From Cytophagales bacterium (lineage in GTDB: Bacteria; Bacteroidota; Bacteroidia; Cytophagales; Microscillaceae), in assembly GCA_013298075.1 (NCBI GenBank), contig JAAFJG010000040.1, forward strand, positions 1-43,204: DNA of 43,204 nucleotides. Direction: 5' to 3'. The notes below the pieces were generated by a model, which saw only the letters and a list, made by a program, of their open reading frames with translations, had not been told where the DNA came from and did not search any database. Below are positions 26,491 through 34,557 of the stretch, piece after piece. The position numbers and the translations under genes are program-made. Each line of letters opens with the position of its first letter. Within the stretch, counting starts at the first letter, position 1.

Positions 26491-28074
26491 TTAAACCCAA
26501 ACCGCCAAGATATTCTTATCTCCAAATGCAATATTTTCTTCTTTAGATTCTTTGTTTTCATTGAAATTAAATATCAATAAAAAGCCTTCTTTTTGATTGT
26601 ATAAATCTAAATAATTACTTAATTGTTCTAATCCTTTTTGATGATAACTTTCACCTCGCCATATTTTTAACTCCAAAATATAAATATTAGTTGTGTAAGT
26701 TATCACAATATCCATTCGCCTTTCTTCCCCAATATTTGGCTCTTTAAAATCAAAACCACGCCCATTAATAATAGGTTTTAAAAACGATAAAAATATCAAA
26801 CGACCTTCTCTTTCAATAAAACCTGCATCTTTTTGACTATAATTTTGTTTCATAAACTCCTGAAATTTACGCAGAATTTTAGGCATATCCAAAGTGCCTT
26901 CGTAGGTGGAATACACATCACTCGAAGCACTTAATTTATTATATTTCCCTTCTATAATCATTCCTACTAACAAATGATTGTATAATTTTTGTTCAAAAAT
27001 ACGATTATGAATTTTACAATATCTCTCGTCTGTGTCCAACATTCCATACACTTTTGCCAAAGAAATAGTTTGGTCTGAGGTTACAAAAGGAATTTTTAAA
27101 CCAGCCATCAAAATATTGATTAATAATTTTTTTATATTAGGATTATTATCTACATTTTTAGTTAAATCATCAAAAATAGTGGTTGTATAATTATCTTTTA
27201 CTAAATATTTAAAACTATTTTCAATGTCTGTCAAGTCCCATTCTGTCTGATTTTCTTTTTCGGGTAATAAAATTTCATCAATTACTTTACACATTTTACT
27301 GACCAAAAAAGGATAACCTGAAGTATAATAAAAAATACGTTCAGACAAAGTTTTTATATCCATTTTAATGTTTTTTTCTGTTGAATATTGTAACAACATA
27401 GTTGAAATTTCTGCAGGATTAAAAAACATATTCACTTTAAAATCTACAGCAATATTCCAAGGACTATTTATTTTCTTTTCTTCATCAGGACGCAATTTTA
27501 ATTTAATCGTTTTTATATCATGAATGCCAACTAATACAACTGAATGAAAAGTTAAAAAAGGTGCTAAATTTCTATCTAAATATTTATTTCTTAACAAACC
27601 TAAAAAATGTAAAAATAGTTGATTATTGGTTGATTTATCTACTTCATCAATCAAAACTACTACTTTTTTTTGAACTTTTTGTGTAAAATCAGTGATTTGT
27701 AAGGATAGTTTCGCAAAACCAACTTTATCAGTTTCAAAATTTTTATCTATAAAAATTTGTTGATTTGGATAACTAAATTTTAATCTGTCATTAAATTTTC
27801 CTACGAAATGAGAAGAAAATTTATCAGCGTCTTCATAAGCATCATCATCACTAATTTCAAAACTCAATAAAATGGTTAAGTAGTCATCTTTGGTTAACAA
27901 CTCTTCATACAGACGATATAAAGCTGTTGTTTTGCCAAATTGACGCGGACGATTCATAATAAAATATTTTTTACGTTCAATTAAATCAAAAATATTTTCA
28001 ATTTTTAGAGTAGTGTCCACCATAAAATGCTCATCTTTGATACAAACTCCTGTATCATTAAATTCCTTTCTCAT
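26491..28074 (-). CDS. AAA-ATPase-like / PD-(D/E)XK protein, copy A
   Basis: A 527-residue protein. The N-terminal ATPase part has a P-loop of the form NRPRQFGKTT (41-50), with Arg in place of the first Walker A Gly as is usual in this family, and Walker B VVVLIDEVDK (~138-147). It continues to a helical lid region, with YYTSGYPFLVSKMC near 275. The C-terminal part is a PD-(D/E)XK nuclease-like domain: D455 in RRMDIVITY, then E468-L-K470 and a following helix with HQKGLEQL. This family is widely expanded in Bacteroidota and has no settled function. Its C-terminal ~345 residues are almost identical to copy B, while residues ~70-185 differ. It has its own promoter and a terminator after it. Confidence 0.85.
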   Translation of the reverse strand: MRKEFNDTGVCIKDEHFMVDTTLKIENIFDLIERKKYFIMNRPRQFGKTTALYRLYEELLTKDDYLTILLSFEISDDDAYEDADKFSSHFVGKFNDRLKFSYPNQQIFIDKNFETDKVGFAKLSLQITDFTQKVQKKVVVLIDEVDKSTNNQLFLHFLGLLRNKYLDRNLAPFLTFHSVVLVGIHDIKTIKLKLRPDEEKKINSPWNIAVDFKVNMFFNPAEISTMLLQYSTEKNIKMDIKTLSERIFYYTSGYPFLVSKMCKVIDEILLPEKENQTEWDLTDIENSFKYLVKDNYTTTIFDDLTKNVDNNPNIKKLLINILMAGLKIPFVTSDQTISLAKVYGMLDTDERYCKIHNRIFEQKLYNHLLVGMIIEGKYNKLSASSDVYSTYEGTLDMPKILRKFQEFMKQNYSQKDAGFIEREGRLIFLSFLKPIINGRGFDFKEPNIGEERRMDIVITYTTNIYILELKIWRGESYHQKGLEQLSNYLDLYNQKEGFLLIFNFNENKESKEENIAFGDKNILAVWV

Positions 28075-28096
28075 ATTTTTTATATTTTATTTTTTG

Positions 28097-28104
28097 CAAA
28101 TATA
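28097..28104 (-). promoter_or_regulatory. -7 element upstream of copy A
   Basis: TATATTTG on the minus strand, 22 bases before the ATG. The same octamer in the same short context (TTTGCAAATA around it) precedes copies B and C, and equivalents precede the plus-strand copies, so each gene seems to carry its own promoter. No good -33 box. Confidence 0.55.
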
Positions 28105-28134
28105 AGCATTTTTTTTGATTAAAAAAGTAAAAAT

Positions 28135-29718
28135 TTACACCCAAACCGCCAAGATATTCTTATCTCCAAATGCAATATTTTCTTCTTTAGATTCTTTGTT
28201 TTCATTGAAATTAAATATCAATAAAAAACCTTCTTTTTTGTTGTATAAATCTAAATAATCACTTAATTGTTCTAAACCTTTTTGATGATAACTTTCACCT
28301 CGCCATATTTTTAATTCCAAAATATAAATATTAGTTGTGTAAGTTATCACAATATCCATTCGCCTTTCTTCCCCAATATTTGGCTCTTTAAAATCAAAAC
28401 CACGCCCATTAATAATAGGTTTTAAAAACGATAAAAATATCAAACGACCTTCTCTTTCAATAAAACCTGCATCTTTTTGACTATAATTTTGTTTCATAAA
28501 CTCCTGAAATTTACGCAGAATTTTAGGCATATCCAAAGTGCCTTCGTAGGTGGAATACACATCACTCGAAGCACTTAATTTATTATATTTCCCTTCTATA
28601 ATCATTCCTACTAACAAATGATTGTATAATTTTTGTTCAAAAATACGATTATGAATTTTACAATATCTCTCGTCTGTGTCCAACATTCCATACACTTTTG
28701 CCAAAGAAATAGTTTGGTCTGAGGTTACAAAAGGAATTTTTAAACCAGCCATCAAAATATTGATTAATAATTTTTTTATATTAGGATTATTATCTACATT
28801 TTTAGTTAAATCATCAAAAATAGTGGTTGTATAATTATCTTTTACTAAATATTTAAAACTATTTTCAATGTCTGTCAAGTCCCATTCTGTCTGATTTTCT
28901 TTTTCGGGTAATAAAATTTCATCAATTACTTTACACATTTTACTGACCAAAAAAGGATAACCTGAAGTATAATAAAAAATACGTTCAGACAAAGTTTTTA
29001 TATCCATTTTGATTTTTTTTTCTGTTGAATATTGCAACAACATAGTTGAAATTTCTGCAGGATTAAAAAACATATCTACTTTAAAATCAACCGCAATATT
29101 CCAAGGACTATTTACTTTTTTTTCTTCATCAGGACGCAGTTTTAATTTAATCGTTTTTATATCGTGAATGCCAACTAATACAACTGAATGAAAAGTAGGT
29201 TGTATTCCTAAATCACGTTTTAGATATTTATCACGCAACATTCCCAAAAAATGTAAAAATAATTGATTATTGGTTGATTTATCTACTTCATCAATCAAAA
29301 CTACTACTTTTTTTCCTACTTTTTGAACAAAATCAGTAATTTGTAAGGATAATTTATTAAATTCTGTTTCACTTGTTTCAAAATTTTCATTAATAAAAAT
29401 TTCTTGATTGGGATAATATTGTTTTAATTCACGATTAAAAAGTGTTATAAAATAATTAGAAAAACTTTCTATATCTTTAAAAACAGTATCGCTGCTTATT
29501 TCAAAACTCAATAAAATGGTTAAATAATTTTCTTTTAATAATAATTCTTTATGCAAACGATACAAAGATGTTGTTTTGCCAAACTGACGTGGGCGATTCA
29601 TAATAAAATATTTTTCATATTCTATCAATTCAAAAATTTTCTCAATTTTTAGAGTAGTGTTTACCATAAAATGTCTTTTTTCTACGCAAACACCTGTGTC
29701 GTTAAATTCCTTTCTCAT
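28135..29718 (-). CDS. AAA-ATPase-like / PD-(D/E)XK protein, copy B (mosaic of A and C)
   Basis: A 527-residue family member; start ATG at 29718 chosen because all copies begin M(R/K)K-x-FNDTGV. P-loop RPRQFGKTT, Walker B VVVLIDEVDK and the D...ELK nuclease motif are all kept. Residues 1-~185 follow copy C (for example YYPNQEIFINENFETSE and KYLKRDLG), whereas the rest is nearly identical to copy A (NVDNNPNIKKLLINILMAGL). The switch lies near 29175-29195. It therefore appears to be a recombinant or gene-converted copy. Confidence 0.85.
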   Translation of the reverse strand: MRKEFNDTGVCVEKRHFMVNTTLKIEKIFELIEYEKYFIMNRPRQFGKTTSLYRLHKELLLKENYLTILLSFEISSDTVFKDIESFSNYFITLFNRELKQYYPNQEIFINENFETSETEFNKLSLQITDFVQKVGKKVVVLIDEVDKSTNNQLFLHFLGMLRDKYLKRDLGIQPTFHSVVLVGIHDIKTIKLKLRPDEEKKVNSPWNIAVDFKVDMFFNPAEISTMLLQYSTEKKIKMDIKTLSERIFYYTSGYPFLVSKMCKVIDEILLPEKENQTEWDLTDIENSFKYLVKDNYTTTIFDDLTKNVDNNPNIKKLLINILMAGLKIPFVTSDQTISLAKVYGMLDTDERYCKIHNRIFEQKLYNHLLVGMIIEGKYNKLSASSDVYSTYEGTLDMPKILRKFQEFMKQNYSQKDAGFIEREGRLIFLSFLKPIINGRGFDFKEPNIGEERRMDIVITYTTNIYILELKIWRGESYHQKGLEQLSDYLDLYNKKEGFLLIFNFNENKESKEENIAFGDKNILAVWV

Positions 29719-29741
29719 AGTTTTATTTATTTTATTTTTTG

Positions 29742-29749
29742 CAAATATA
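29742..29749 (-). promoter_or_regulatory. -7 element upstream of copy B
   Basis: TATATTTG on the minus strand, 23 bases before the ATG, in the same 50-bp intergenic spacer found after copy B. Spacer and promoter are duplicated with the gene. Confidence 0.55.
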
Positions 29750-29778
29750 AGCATTTTTTTGATTAAAAAAGTAAAAAT

Positions 29779-31362
29779 TTACACCCAAACCGCCAAAATA
29801 TTCTTATCTCCAAATGCAATATTTTCTTCCTTAGATTCTTTATTTTCATTGAAATTAAATATCAATAAAAAACCTTCTTTTTTGTTGTATAAGTCTAAAT
29901 AATCACTTAATTGTTCTAAACCTTTTTGATGATATGCTTCTCCTCGCCAAATTTTTAATTCCAAAACATACAAAACTTTCATATACGTTATCACAATATC
30001 CATTCTTCTTTCATCGCCAATCGTTGGCTCTTTGAAATCAAAACCTACACCATTTATAATTGGTCTTAAAAATGATAAAAACAACAAACGACCTTCTCTT
30101 TCAATAAAATCTACATCTTTTTGACTATAATTTTCTTTCATAAATTGTTGAAATTTACGTAAAATTTTAGGAATATCCAATAAATTATCTACTGAAGTAT
30201 AAGAATCTGATAACAAAAAATTAGGTCTATATTCGTGTTTTCTAATCGCTTGTGTAGTAAAAAATAAATACATTCTTTGCTCAAAAATACGATTATTGAT
30301 TTTACAATATTCAGCATCTCTATCAAAAACTCCATACGTATTTGCCAATTCTATCAAATAATCATTGGCATTATTAGGTAATTTTAGACCATTAATTACT
30401 ACATCTTTTGTCAAATCATACAAGTCTCGATTATTTTCTATATTCTTAAATAAATCATCAAAAATGGTAGTGGTATAATTTATTTTTACTAAATATTTAA
30501 AACTATTTTCTATGTCTGTCAAGTCCCATTCTGTTTTATTTTCTTTTTCGGGTAATAAAATTTCATCAATTACTTTACACATTTTACTGACCAGAAATGG
30601 ATAACCTGATGTATAATAAAAAATACGTTCAGACAAAGTTTTTATATCCATTTTAATGTTTTTTTCTGTTGAATATTGTAACAACATAGTTGAAATTTCT
30701 GCAGGATTAAAAAACATATTCACTTTAAAATCAACCGCAATATTCCAAGGACTATTTATTTTCTTTTCTTCATCAGGACGCAATTTTAATTTAATCGTTT
30801 TTATATCGTGAATGCCAACTAATACAATCGAATGAAAAGTAGGTTGTGTTCCCAAATCTCTTTTCAAATATTTATCACGCAACATTCCCAAAAAATGTAA
30901 AAATAATTGATTATTGGTTGATTTATCTACTTCATCAATTAAAACTACTACTTTTTTTCCCACTTTCTGAACAAAATCAGTGATTTGTGCTGATAATTTA
31001 TTAAATTCTTTTTCACTTGTTTCAAAATTTTCATTAATAAAAATTTCTTGATTGGGATAATATTGTTTTAACTCACGATTAAAAAGTGTTATAAAATAAT
31101 TAGAAAAACTTTCTACATCTTTAAAAACAGTATCGCTACTTATTTCAAAACTCAATAAAATTGTTAAGTAATCTTCTTTCACTAATAATTCCTTATGTAA
31201 ACGATACAAAGATGTTGTTTTGCCAAACTGACGTGGACGATTCATGATAAAATATTTTTTACGTTCAATTAAATCAAAAATATTTTCAATTTTTGGAGTA
31301 GTATCCACCATAAAATGCTCGTCTTTGATACAAACACCTGTATCATTAAATTCCTTTCTCAT
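29779..31362 (-). CDS. AAA-ATPase-like / PD-(D/E)XK protein, copy C
   Basis: A 527-residue family member with P-loop RPRQFGKTT, Walker B VVVLIDEVDK and nuclease motif D...ELK. Its N-terminal third is ~95% like copy B. Residues ~310-410 differ strongly from A and B (NIENNRDLYDLTKDVVINGLK and TQAIRKHEYRPNFLLSDS), while the very C-terminus is again shared. The variable middle segment lies between the ATPase and nuclease domains, where partner or substrate recognition could sit (inference). Confidence 0.85.
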   Translation of the reverse strand: MRKEFNDTGVCIKDEHFMVDTTPKIENIFDLIERKKYFIMNRPRQFGKTTSLYRLHKELLVKEDYLTILLSFEISSDTVFKDVESFSNYFITLFNRELKQYYPNQEIFINENFETSEKEFNKLSAQITDFVQKVGKKVVVLIDEVDKSTNNQLFLHFLGMLRDKYLKRDLGTQPTFHSIVLVGIHDIKTIKLKLRPDEEKKINSPWNIAVDFKVNMFFNPAEISTMLLQYSTEKNIKMDIKTLSERIFYYTSGYPFLVSKMCKVIDEILLPEKENKTEWDLTDIENSFKYLVKINYTTTIFDDLFKNIENNRDLYDLTKDVVINGLKLPNNANDYLIELANTYGVFDRDAEYCKINNRIFEQRMYLFFTTQAIRKHEYRPNFLLSDSYTSVDNLLDIPKILRKFQQFMKENYSQKDVDFIEREGRLLFLSFLRPIINGVGFDFKEPTIGDERRMDIVITYMKVLYVLELKIWRGEAYHQKGLEQLSDYLDLYNKKEGFLLIFNFNENKESKEENIAFGDKNILAVWV

Positions 31363-31387
31363 ATTTTTATTTATTTTATTTTTTTTG

Positions 31388-31395
31388 CAAATATA
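31388..31395 (-). promoter_or_regulatory. -7 element upstream of copy C
   Basis: TATATTTG on the minus strand, 25 bases before the ATG; first promoter of the three-gene block. No clear -33 box. Confidence 0.5.
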
Positions 31396-31455
31396 AACAT
31401 TTTTTTATCATTTTTTCATATTTAAAATAAGCCTGAAAATTCTATTAATTCCATC

Positions 31456-31502
31456 AAAAAAAAAAAAAAAAAGTAGGCGACGCATACCAAGCGCCGCCTA
31501 CT
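31456..31502 (-). terminator. Strong terminator between the repressor bank and the AAA/nuclease genes
   Basis: GC-rich stem AGTAGGCG-A-CGC (31472-31483) / GCG-C-CGCCTACT (31491-31502) with a 7-base loop, followed on the minus strand by 17 T residues (31456-31472). Stops leftward transcription from the XRE bank before copy C. Confidence 0.9.
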
Positions 31503-31541
31503 CAAATAAAATTAAGTAAATTATTAAGAAAAAAAAATCTT

Positions 31542-31569
31542 GTTAATCCTGAAAATCCTGTTAATCCTG
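31542..31569. repeat. Three 9-bp-spaced AATCCTG repeats
   Basis: AATCCTG occurs at 31545, 31554 and 31563, a 9-bp period. A similar triplet with AATCCG (35985, 35994, degenerate near 36003) follows the membrane-protein gene. Short intergenic repeats of this style are common in Bacteroidota; role unknown. Confidence 0.45.
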
Positions 31570-31634
31570 TCGAAAAATATTAAATGATTGATTTTGAATG
31601 ATTTAAAAAATTAGATTGGCGTATATCCAACACT

Positions 31635-31670
31635 AAAAACAATTAGCCTTGCACACGTGCAAAGCTAATT
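31635..31670 (-). terminator. Hairpin terminator after xre1
   Basis: AATTAGC-C-TTGCAC (31641-31654) pairs with GTGCAA-A-GCTAATT (31657-31670) with one mismatch and a 2-base loop. Five T residues follow on the minus strand. It lies 64 bases beyond the xre1 stop. Confidence 0.65.
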
Positions 31671-31733
31671 TATATTTTTAAATATTTTTTTTTCTTGAAA
31701 AAATACAACTTTTTAAAAGATTAGATTTCTAAA

Positions 31734-32069
31734 TTATACAGCAAAACTTTGCATTTTTTGATGCAATATTTCTATTTTTTGCGTCATTTCTTGTTTCAAA
31801 AACTCAAAATCTTTTTTAATATCCTCTTGGTGTATTTTTAATTTATCATCAGCATCAATAAACATTTCGCCTTCCCCTGCAATTAACCATAACGGGTTTA
31901 AGTTTGGGAATGCTATTAGAAAGTCATCTAATATATTTACATTAAATGATGAGCCTTTTACAATTTTTCCAACAAATCCATTAGAAACACCTATCTTCTT
32001 TTCTATTTGTTGATAAGGTAATCCACAATTTTCTATGAAATGTACAATTCTATCTCTAATTAGTACCAT
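31734..32069 (-). CDS. XRE-family repressor, module 1 (xre1)
   Basis: A 111-residue protein from the ATG at 32069; an upstream in-frame extension to 32204 would run through the operator region and is unlikely to be translated. The helix-turn-helix lies at ~15-60 (YQQIEKKIGVSNGFVGKIVKGS). The conserved WLIAGEGEMF motif follows, then a coiled-coil tail (EFLKQEMTQKIEILHQKM) unlike those of the other four. It probably represses the rightward promoter just upstream through two 16-bp operators. Confidence 0.8.
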   Translation of the reverse strand: MVLIRDRIVHFIENCGLPYQQIEKKIGVSNGFVGKIVKGSSFNVNILDDFLIAFPNLNPLWLIAGEGEMFIDADDKLKIHQEDIKKDFEFLKQEMTQKIEILHQKMQSFAV

Positions 32070-32092
32070 AGTTTTAAGTTTTTTTAAAATTT

Positions 32093-32146
32093 TTAGAAAA
32101 TAATCTAATAAATATTTGGTAATTAGAAAATAACCTAATACCTTTG
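32093..32146 (+). promoter_or_regulatory. Module 1 rightward promoter with two operators
   Basis: Operators TTAGAAAATAATCTAA (32093-32108) and TTAGAAAATAACCTAA (32123-32138) share the dyad TTAG-N8-CTAA and are 30 bp apart. The promoter is -33 TTTG (32115-32118), 20-bp spacer, -7 TACCTTTG (32139-32146). The second operator fills the end of the spacer, so bound repressor would block RNA polymerase. Confidence 0.75.
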
Positions 32147-32220
32147 CAATGTGATTAAGGTACAAAACAAATTTATCACGTTGTAAAGGTAACAAATATT
32201 TCAAAATAAAAAATCATTAC

Positions 32221-32290
32221 ACAAAGGTAACGAAAATTATCATTAAAATTATAAAAAAATTCATAAATTATGAAAAATCAAAATATTTAT
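32221..32290. repeat. 70-bp module repeat R1
   Basis: First of four copies of a 70-bp sequence (starts ACAAAGGTAACG, ends ATGAAAAATCAAAATATTTAT-like) joining one XRE module to the next. Its last 21 bases equal the first seven codons (MKNQNIY) of the gene at 34558. Confidence 0.9.
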
Positions 32291-32344
32291 TTCAGATTCA
32301 AAAAAGTTTCTGATAGGATAAAGTTATGCAAATTTTTAATATAA

Positions 32345-32614
32345 TTATAAAACTTTCTCAGATTTTAGAGAAGATTCATATTTCTTTACTATATGTATAC
32401 GAGTAGGTGCTTCGCCTTTATCCCTTATAAGCCAATCAAGGCTTAAATCGAAATAGTTACATAATTTTTGTGCTATATCTAAGGTAATATTTCGTTCACC
32501 TTTTTCAATATTACTTAAGTGATTTTGTTTTATCTCTAAAATATCAGCAAATTCTACTTGTGTTAAACCTAAATATTTGCGTAAAGTTTTAATTTTATTC
32601 AAGTTGTTTTCCAT
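32345..32614 (-). CDS. XRE-family repressor, module 2 (xre2)
   Basis: An 89-residue protein from the ATG at 32614. The helix-turn-helix lies at ~8-60 (LGLTQVEFADILEIKQNHLSNIEKGERNI). The C-terminus IHIVKKYESSLKSEKVL is almost identical to that of xre5, whereas the DNA-recognition region differs (KQNHLSNIEKGE versus TRSHLSNIESGD). Likely acts on the palindromes at 32680-32733. The gene is embedded between two 70-bp repeats. Confidence 0.85.
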   Translation of the reverse strand: MENNLNKIKTLRKYLGLTQVEFADILEIKQNHLSNIEKGERNITLDIAQKLCNYFDLSLDWLIRDKGEAPTRIHIVKKYESSLKSEKVL

Positions 32615-32679
32615 AATATCATCTAATTTATTTGAATAATGCAATTAAATATAAAAATAATTATATTTATAAAAAAAAT

Positions 32680-32743
32680 ATCTTGAAATGAGATAAAAAT
32701 ATCTCAAATAATTTTTATATCTCATTTTGCGATATTACTTTTG
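32680..32743 (+). promoter_or_regulatory. Module 2 rightward promoter with operators
   Basis: Related 15-bp sites ATCTTGAAATGAGAT (32680-32694) and, inverted, ATCTCATTTTGCGAT (32719-32733) flank a perfect dyad TGAGATA-AAAA-TATCTCA (32689-32706). The -7 TACTTTTG is at 32736-32743; the right site lies in the spacer. No good -33 TTTG. Confidence 0.65.
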
Positions 32744-32796
32744 CAATGTAATTAAGTCATAACAAAAAAAAATATATCTAAATAAAAAATCATTAC

Positions 32797-32866
32797 ACAA
32801 AGGTAACGAAAATTATCATTAAAATTATAAAAAAATTCATAAATTATGAAAAATCAAAATATTTAT
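32797..32866. repeat. 70-bp module repeat R2
   Basis: Second copy, identical by eye to R1 over 70 bp; the shared flank continues left (AAATAAAAAATCATTAC) as in R1. Its last four bases form the stop codon of xre3 on the other strand. Confidence 0.9.
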
Positions 32867-33189
32867 CTCACATTCAATAAAGTTTCTAATTTTTCGACTC
32901 TTTGTTCTATATTAAGTTCTTTTATTGGAGTTTCAGGTGTTTCATCTATTTCAGATAAATCAGAAAACATAGAACCTTCACCATAAAAAAGCCAATATAA
33001 ATTTATGTTAAACATTTTACAAAAATTTTGCAAAGCGACTGAATTTATTGCACTTCTCCCTTTCATTATATCCGTAAGTGTAGAAGGTTTATAATTTAAT
33101 TTTTCAGCAAGTTCTTTTCTTGATATTATAACATTGATCTTTTCAAGAAATTCAACTGCTTTTATAAATTTTGAATTTATATTATCCAT
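32863..33189 (-). CDS. XRE-family repressor, module 3 (xre3)
   Basis: A 108-residue protein. The helix-turn-helix lies at ~20-65 (ISRKELAEKLNYKPSTLTDIMKGRSAI). From NLYWLFYGEGSMF to the end (KLETLLNVR) it is identical to xre4 except for one residue, while the first ~65 residues are clearly different. So the tail is shared and the DNA-binding part swapped. Ligand of the tail unknown; possibly dimerisation. Confidence 0.85.
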   Translation of the reverse strand: MDNINSKFIKAVEFLEKINVIISRKELAEKLNYKPSTLTDIMKGRSAINSVALQNFCKMFNINLYWLFYGEGSMFSDLSEIDETPETPIKELNIEQRVEKLETLLNVR

Positions 33190-33245
33190 AATAATTTGTA
33201 TTTTTCTAATTTAAAATAAGACTTATCAAAGAATTTAAAAAAATA

Positions 33246-33299
33246 ATTCGAAATTATCGTATAAATATTTTTAAATACGAAATTAACTTATTACTTTTG
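33246..33299 (+). promoter_or_regulatory. Module 3 rightward promoter with operators
   Basis: Direct repeats ATTCGAAATTA (33246-33256) and ATACGAAATTA (33275-33285), 29 bp apart, with partial dyad symmetry. The -7 TACTTTTG is at 33292-33299, and the second repeat lies in the spacer. Confidence 0.6.
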
Positions 33300-33380
33300 C
33301 AACGTGATAAAGTAGATAAAAATAACCATACTACAAAAATAATAATATATTTAGAATGTTTCAAAATTAAATATTAATAT

Positions 33381-33450
33381 ACAAAGGTAACGAAAATTAT
33401 CATTAAAATTATAAAAAAATTCATAAATTATGAAAAATCAAAATATTTAT
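33381..33450. repeat. 70-bp module repeat R3
   Basis: Third copy of the 70-bp repeat. Its left flank (AATTAAATATTAATAT) matches that of R4 rather than R1 and R2, so the copies fall into two sub-types. Confidence 0.9.
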
Positions 33451-33773
33451 CTCACATTCAATAAAGTTTCTAATTTTTCGACTCTTTGTTCTATATTAAG
33501 TTCTTTTATTGGAATTTCAGGTGTTTCATCTATTTCAGATAAATCAGAAAACATAGAACCTTCACCATAAAAAAGCCAATATAAATTTATTTTATAGAAA
33601 TTACAAAATTGAGCTAATAAATGTGTTCTTATTTTTGATTTGCCACTCAAAACTCCAGAAAGTGTTTGTTTAGTCATTCCTAAATTATCAGCAACCTCTT
33701 TATGAGAAGAAATTATATTTTTTTTCTTAAGCAAATCTATTGATTTTTTAAATTGATTGTCAATAAAGTCCAT
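33447..33773 (-). CDS. XRE-family repressor, module 4 (xre4)
   Basis: A 108-residue protein with a helix-turn-helix at ~20-65 (SSHKEVADNLGMTKQTLSGVLSGKSKI) and the same 45-residue C-terminus as xre3. Likely binds the AAATTTTCGTTCTT sites upstream of its start. The stop codon overlaps repeat R3, the same junction as in module 3. Confidence 0.85.
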   Translation of the reverse strand: MDFIDNQFKKSIDLLKKKNIISSHKEVADNLGMTKQTLSGVLSGKSKIRTHLLAQFCNFYKINLYWLFYGEGSMFSDLSEIDETPEIPIKELNIEQRVEKLETLLNVR

Positions 33774-33832
33774 AAATTTGTATTTTTTGTATATTTTATA
33801 TAATTATTCAAAGAATATTTTAAAAAAGTAAG

Positions 33833-33881
33833 AAATTTTCGTTCTTTTATTTGGTAGTACTAAATTTTCGTTCTTACTTTG
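33833..33881 (+). promoter_or_regulatory. Module 4 rightward promoter with operators
   Basis: AAATTTTCGTTCTT occurs at 33833-33846 and 33862-33875, 29 bp apart; the first is part of a dyad AAGAA-N7-TTCTT. The -7-like TTACTTTG is at 33874-33881, one base off the consensus spacing, and the second operator overlaps it. Confidence 0.6.
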
Positions 33882-33903
33882 CAATGTAATTAAATATTAA
33901 TAT

Positions 33904-33973
33904 ACAAAGGTAACGAAAATTATCATTAAAATTATAAAAAAATTCATAAATTATGAAAAATCAAAATATTTAT
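33904..33973. repeat. 70-bp module repeat R4
   Basis: Fourth copy of the 70-bp repeat, followed by a ~100-bp stretch that closely matches the sequence after R1, including the 3' ends of xre2 and xre5. Confidence 0.9.
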
Positions 33974-34027
33974 CTCACATTCAAAAAAGTTTCTAATAGG
34001 ATAGAGTTATGCAAATTTTTAATATAA

Positions 34028-34294
34028 TTATAAAACTTTCTCAGGTTTTAGAGAAGATTCATATTTCTTTACTATGTGTATTGTTGATGGTGCTTCTCCT
34101 AAATCTCTGGTAAACCAATCCATACTTATATCAAATATATTGCAAATTTTTAAGGCTATATCTAAAGTAATTCCTCTATCTCCACTTTCAATATTACTGA
34201 GATGACTTCTTGTGATATTAAGTATTTTAGAAAATTCATCTTGAGTTAAACCCACGTTTTTTCTTATTATTCTTACTTTTGTCCAATTTTCCAT
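34028..34294 (-). CDS. XRE-family repressor, module 5 (xre5)
   Basis: An 88-residue protein with a helix-turn-helix at ~8-60 (VGLTQDEFSKILNITRSHLSNIESG) and the tail IHIVKKYESSLKPEKVL shared with xre2. It is divergent from the membrane-protein gene at 34558, and its operators cover that gene's promoter, so it is the direct candidate regulator of that gene. Confidence 0.87.
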   Translation of the reverse strand: MENWTKVRIIRKNVGLTQDEFSKILNITRSHLSNIESGDRGITLDIALKICNIFDISMDWFTRDLGEAPSTIHIVKKYESSLKPEKVL

Positions 34295-34320
34295 AGGAAT
34301 AGTTATATTTTTTAAAAAAA

Positions 34321-34385
34321 ATGTTTCATTTTGAAAACTTTTTTCTTACTTTTATTGTATGTTTCAAAATGAAACATTACTTTTG
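34321..34385 (+). promoter_or_regulatory. Module 5 promoter/operators controlling the membrane-protein gene
   Basis: Operator ATGTTTCAAAATGAAACAT (34359-34377) is a perfect 19-bp palindrome lying exactly between the -33 TTG (34355-34357) and the -7 TACTTTTG (34378-34385), spacer 20 bp. A second site GTTTCA-TTT-TGAAAAC is at 34323-34338. A weaker ATTTC-N6-GAAAT dyad lies in the leader at 34466-34481. The leader before the ATG at 34558 is ~165 bases and resembles a diverged copy of the 70-bp repeat. Confidence 0.8.
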
Positions 34386-34557
34386 CAACATAGTTATCTT
34401 AACAACTAAAAAATGTTTATACAAAAATAGTAAATTATTTTAATATTACAAAATGAGATAATTTTATTTCTAAAATGAAATATTATCACATTACATAACG
34501 AAAAAGTATCATAAAAAATATATAAATAACATAAAATTCAAAAATGTCTGTAAAATT

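Noticed and set aside
32221..33973. CRISPR-like or transposon-end repeats for the four 70-bp copies
   Set aside because: Intervals are 523-584 bp and contain genes; no transposase or terminal inverted repeats were seen. Better explained as module duplication.
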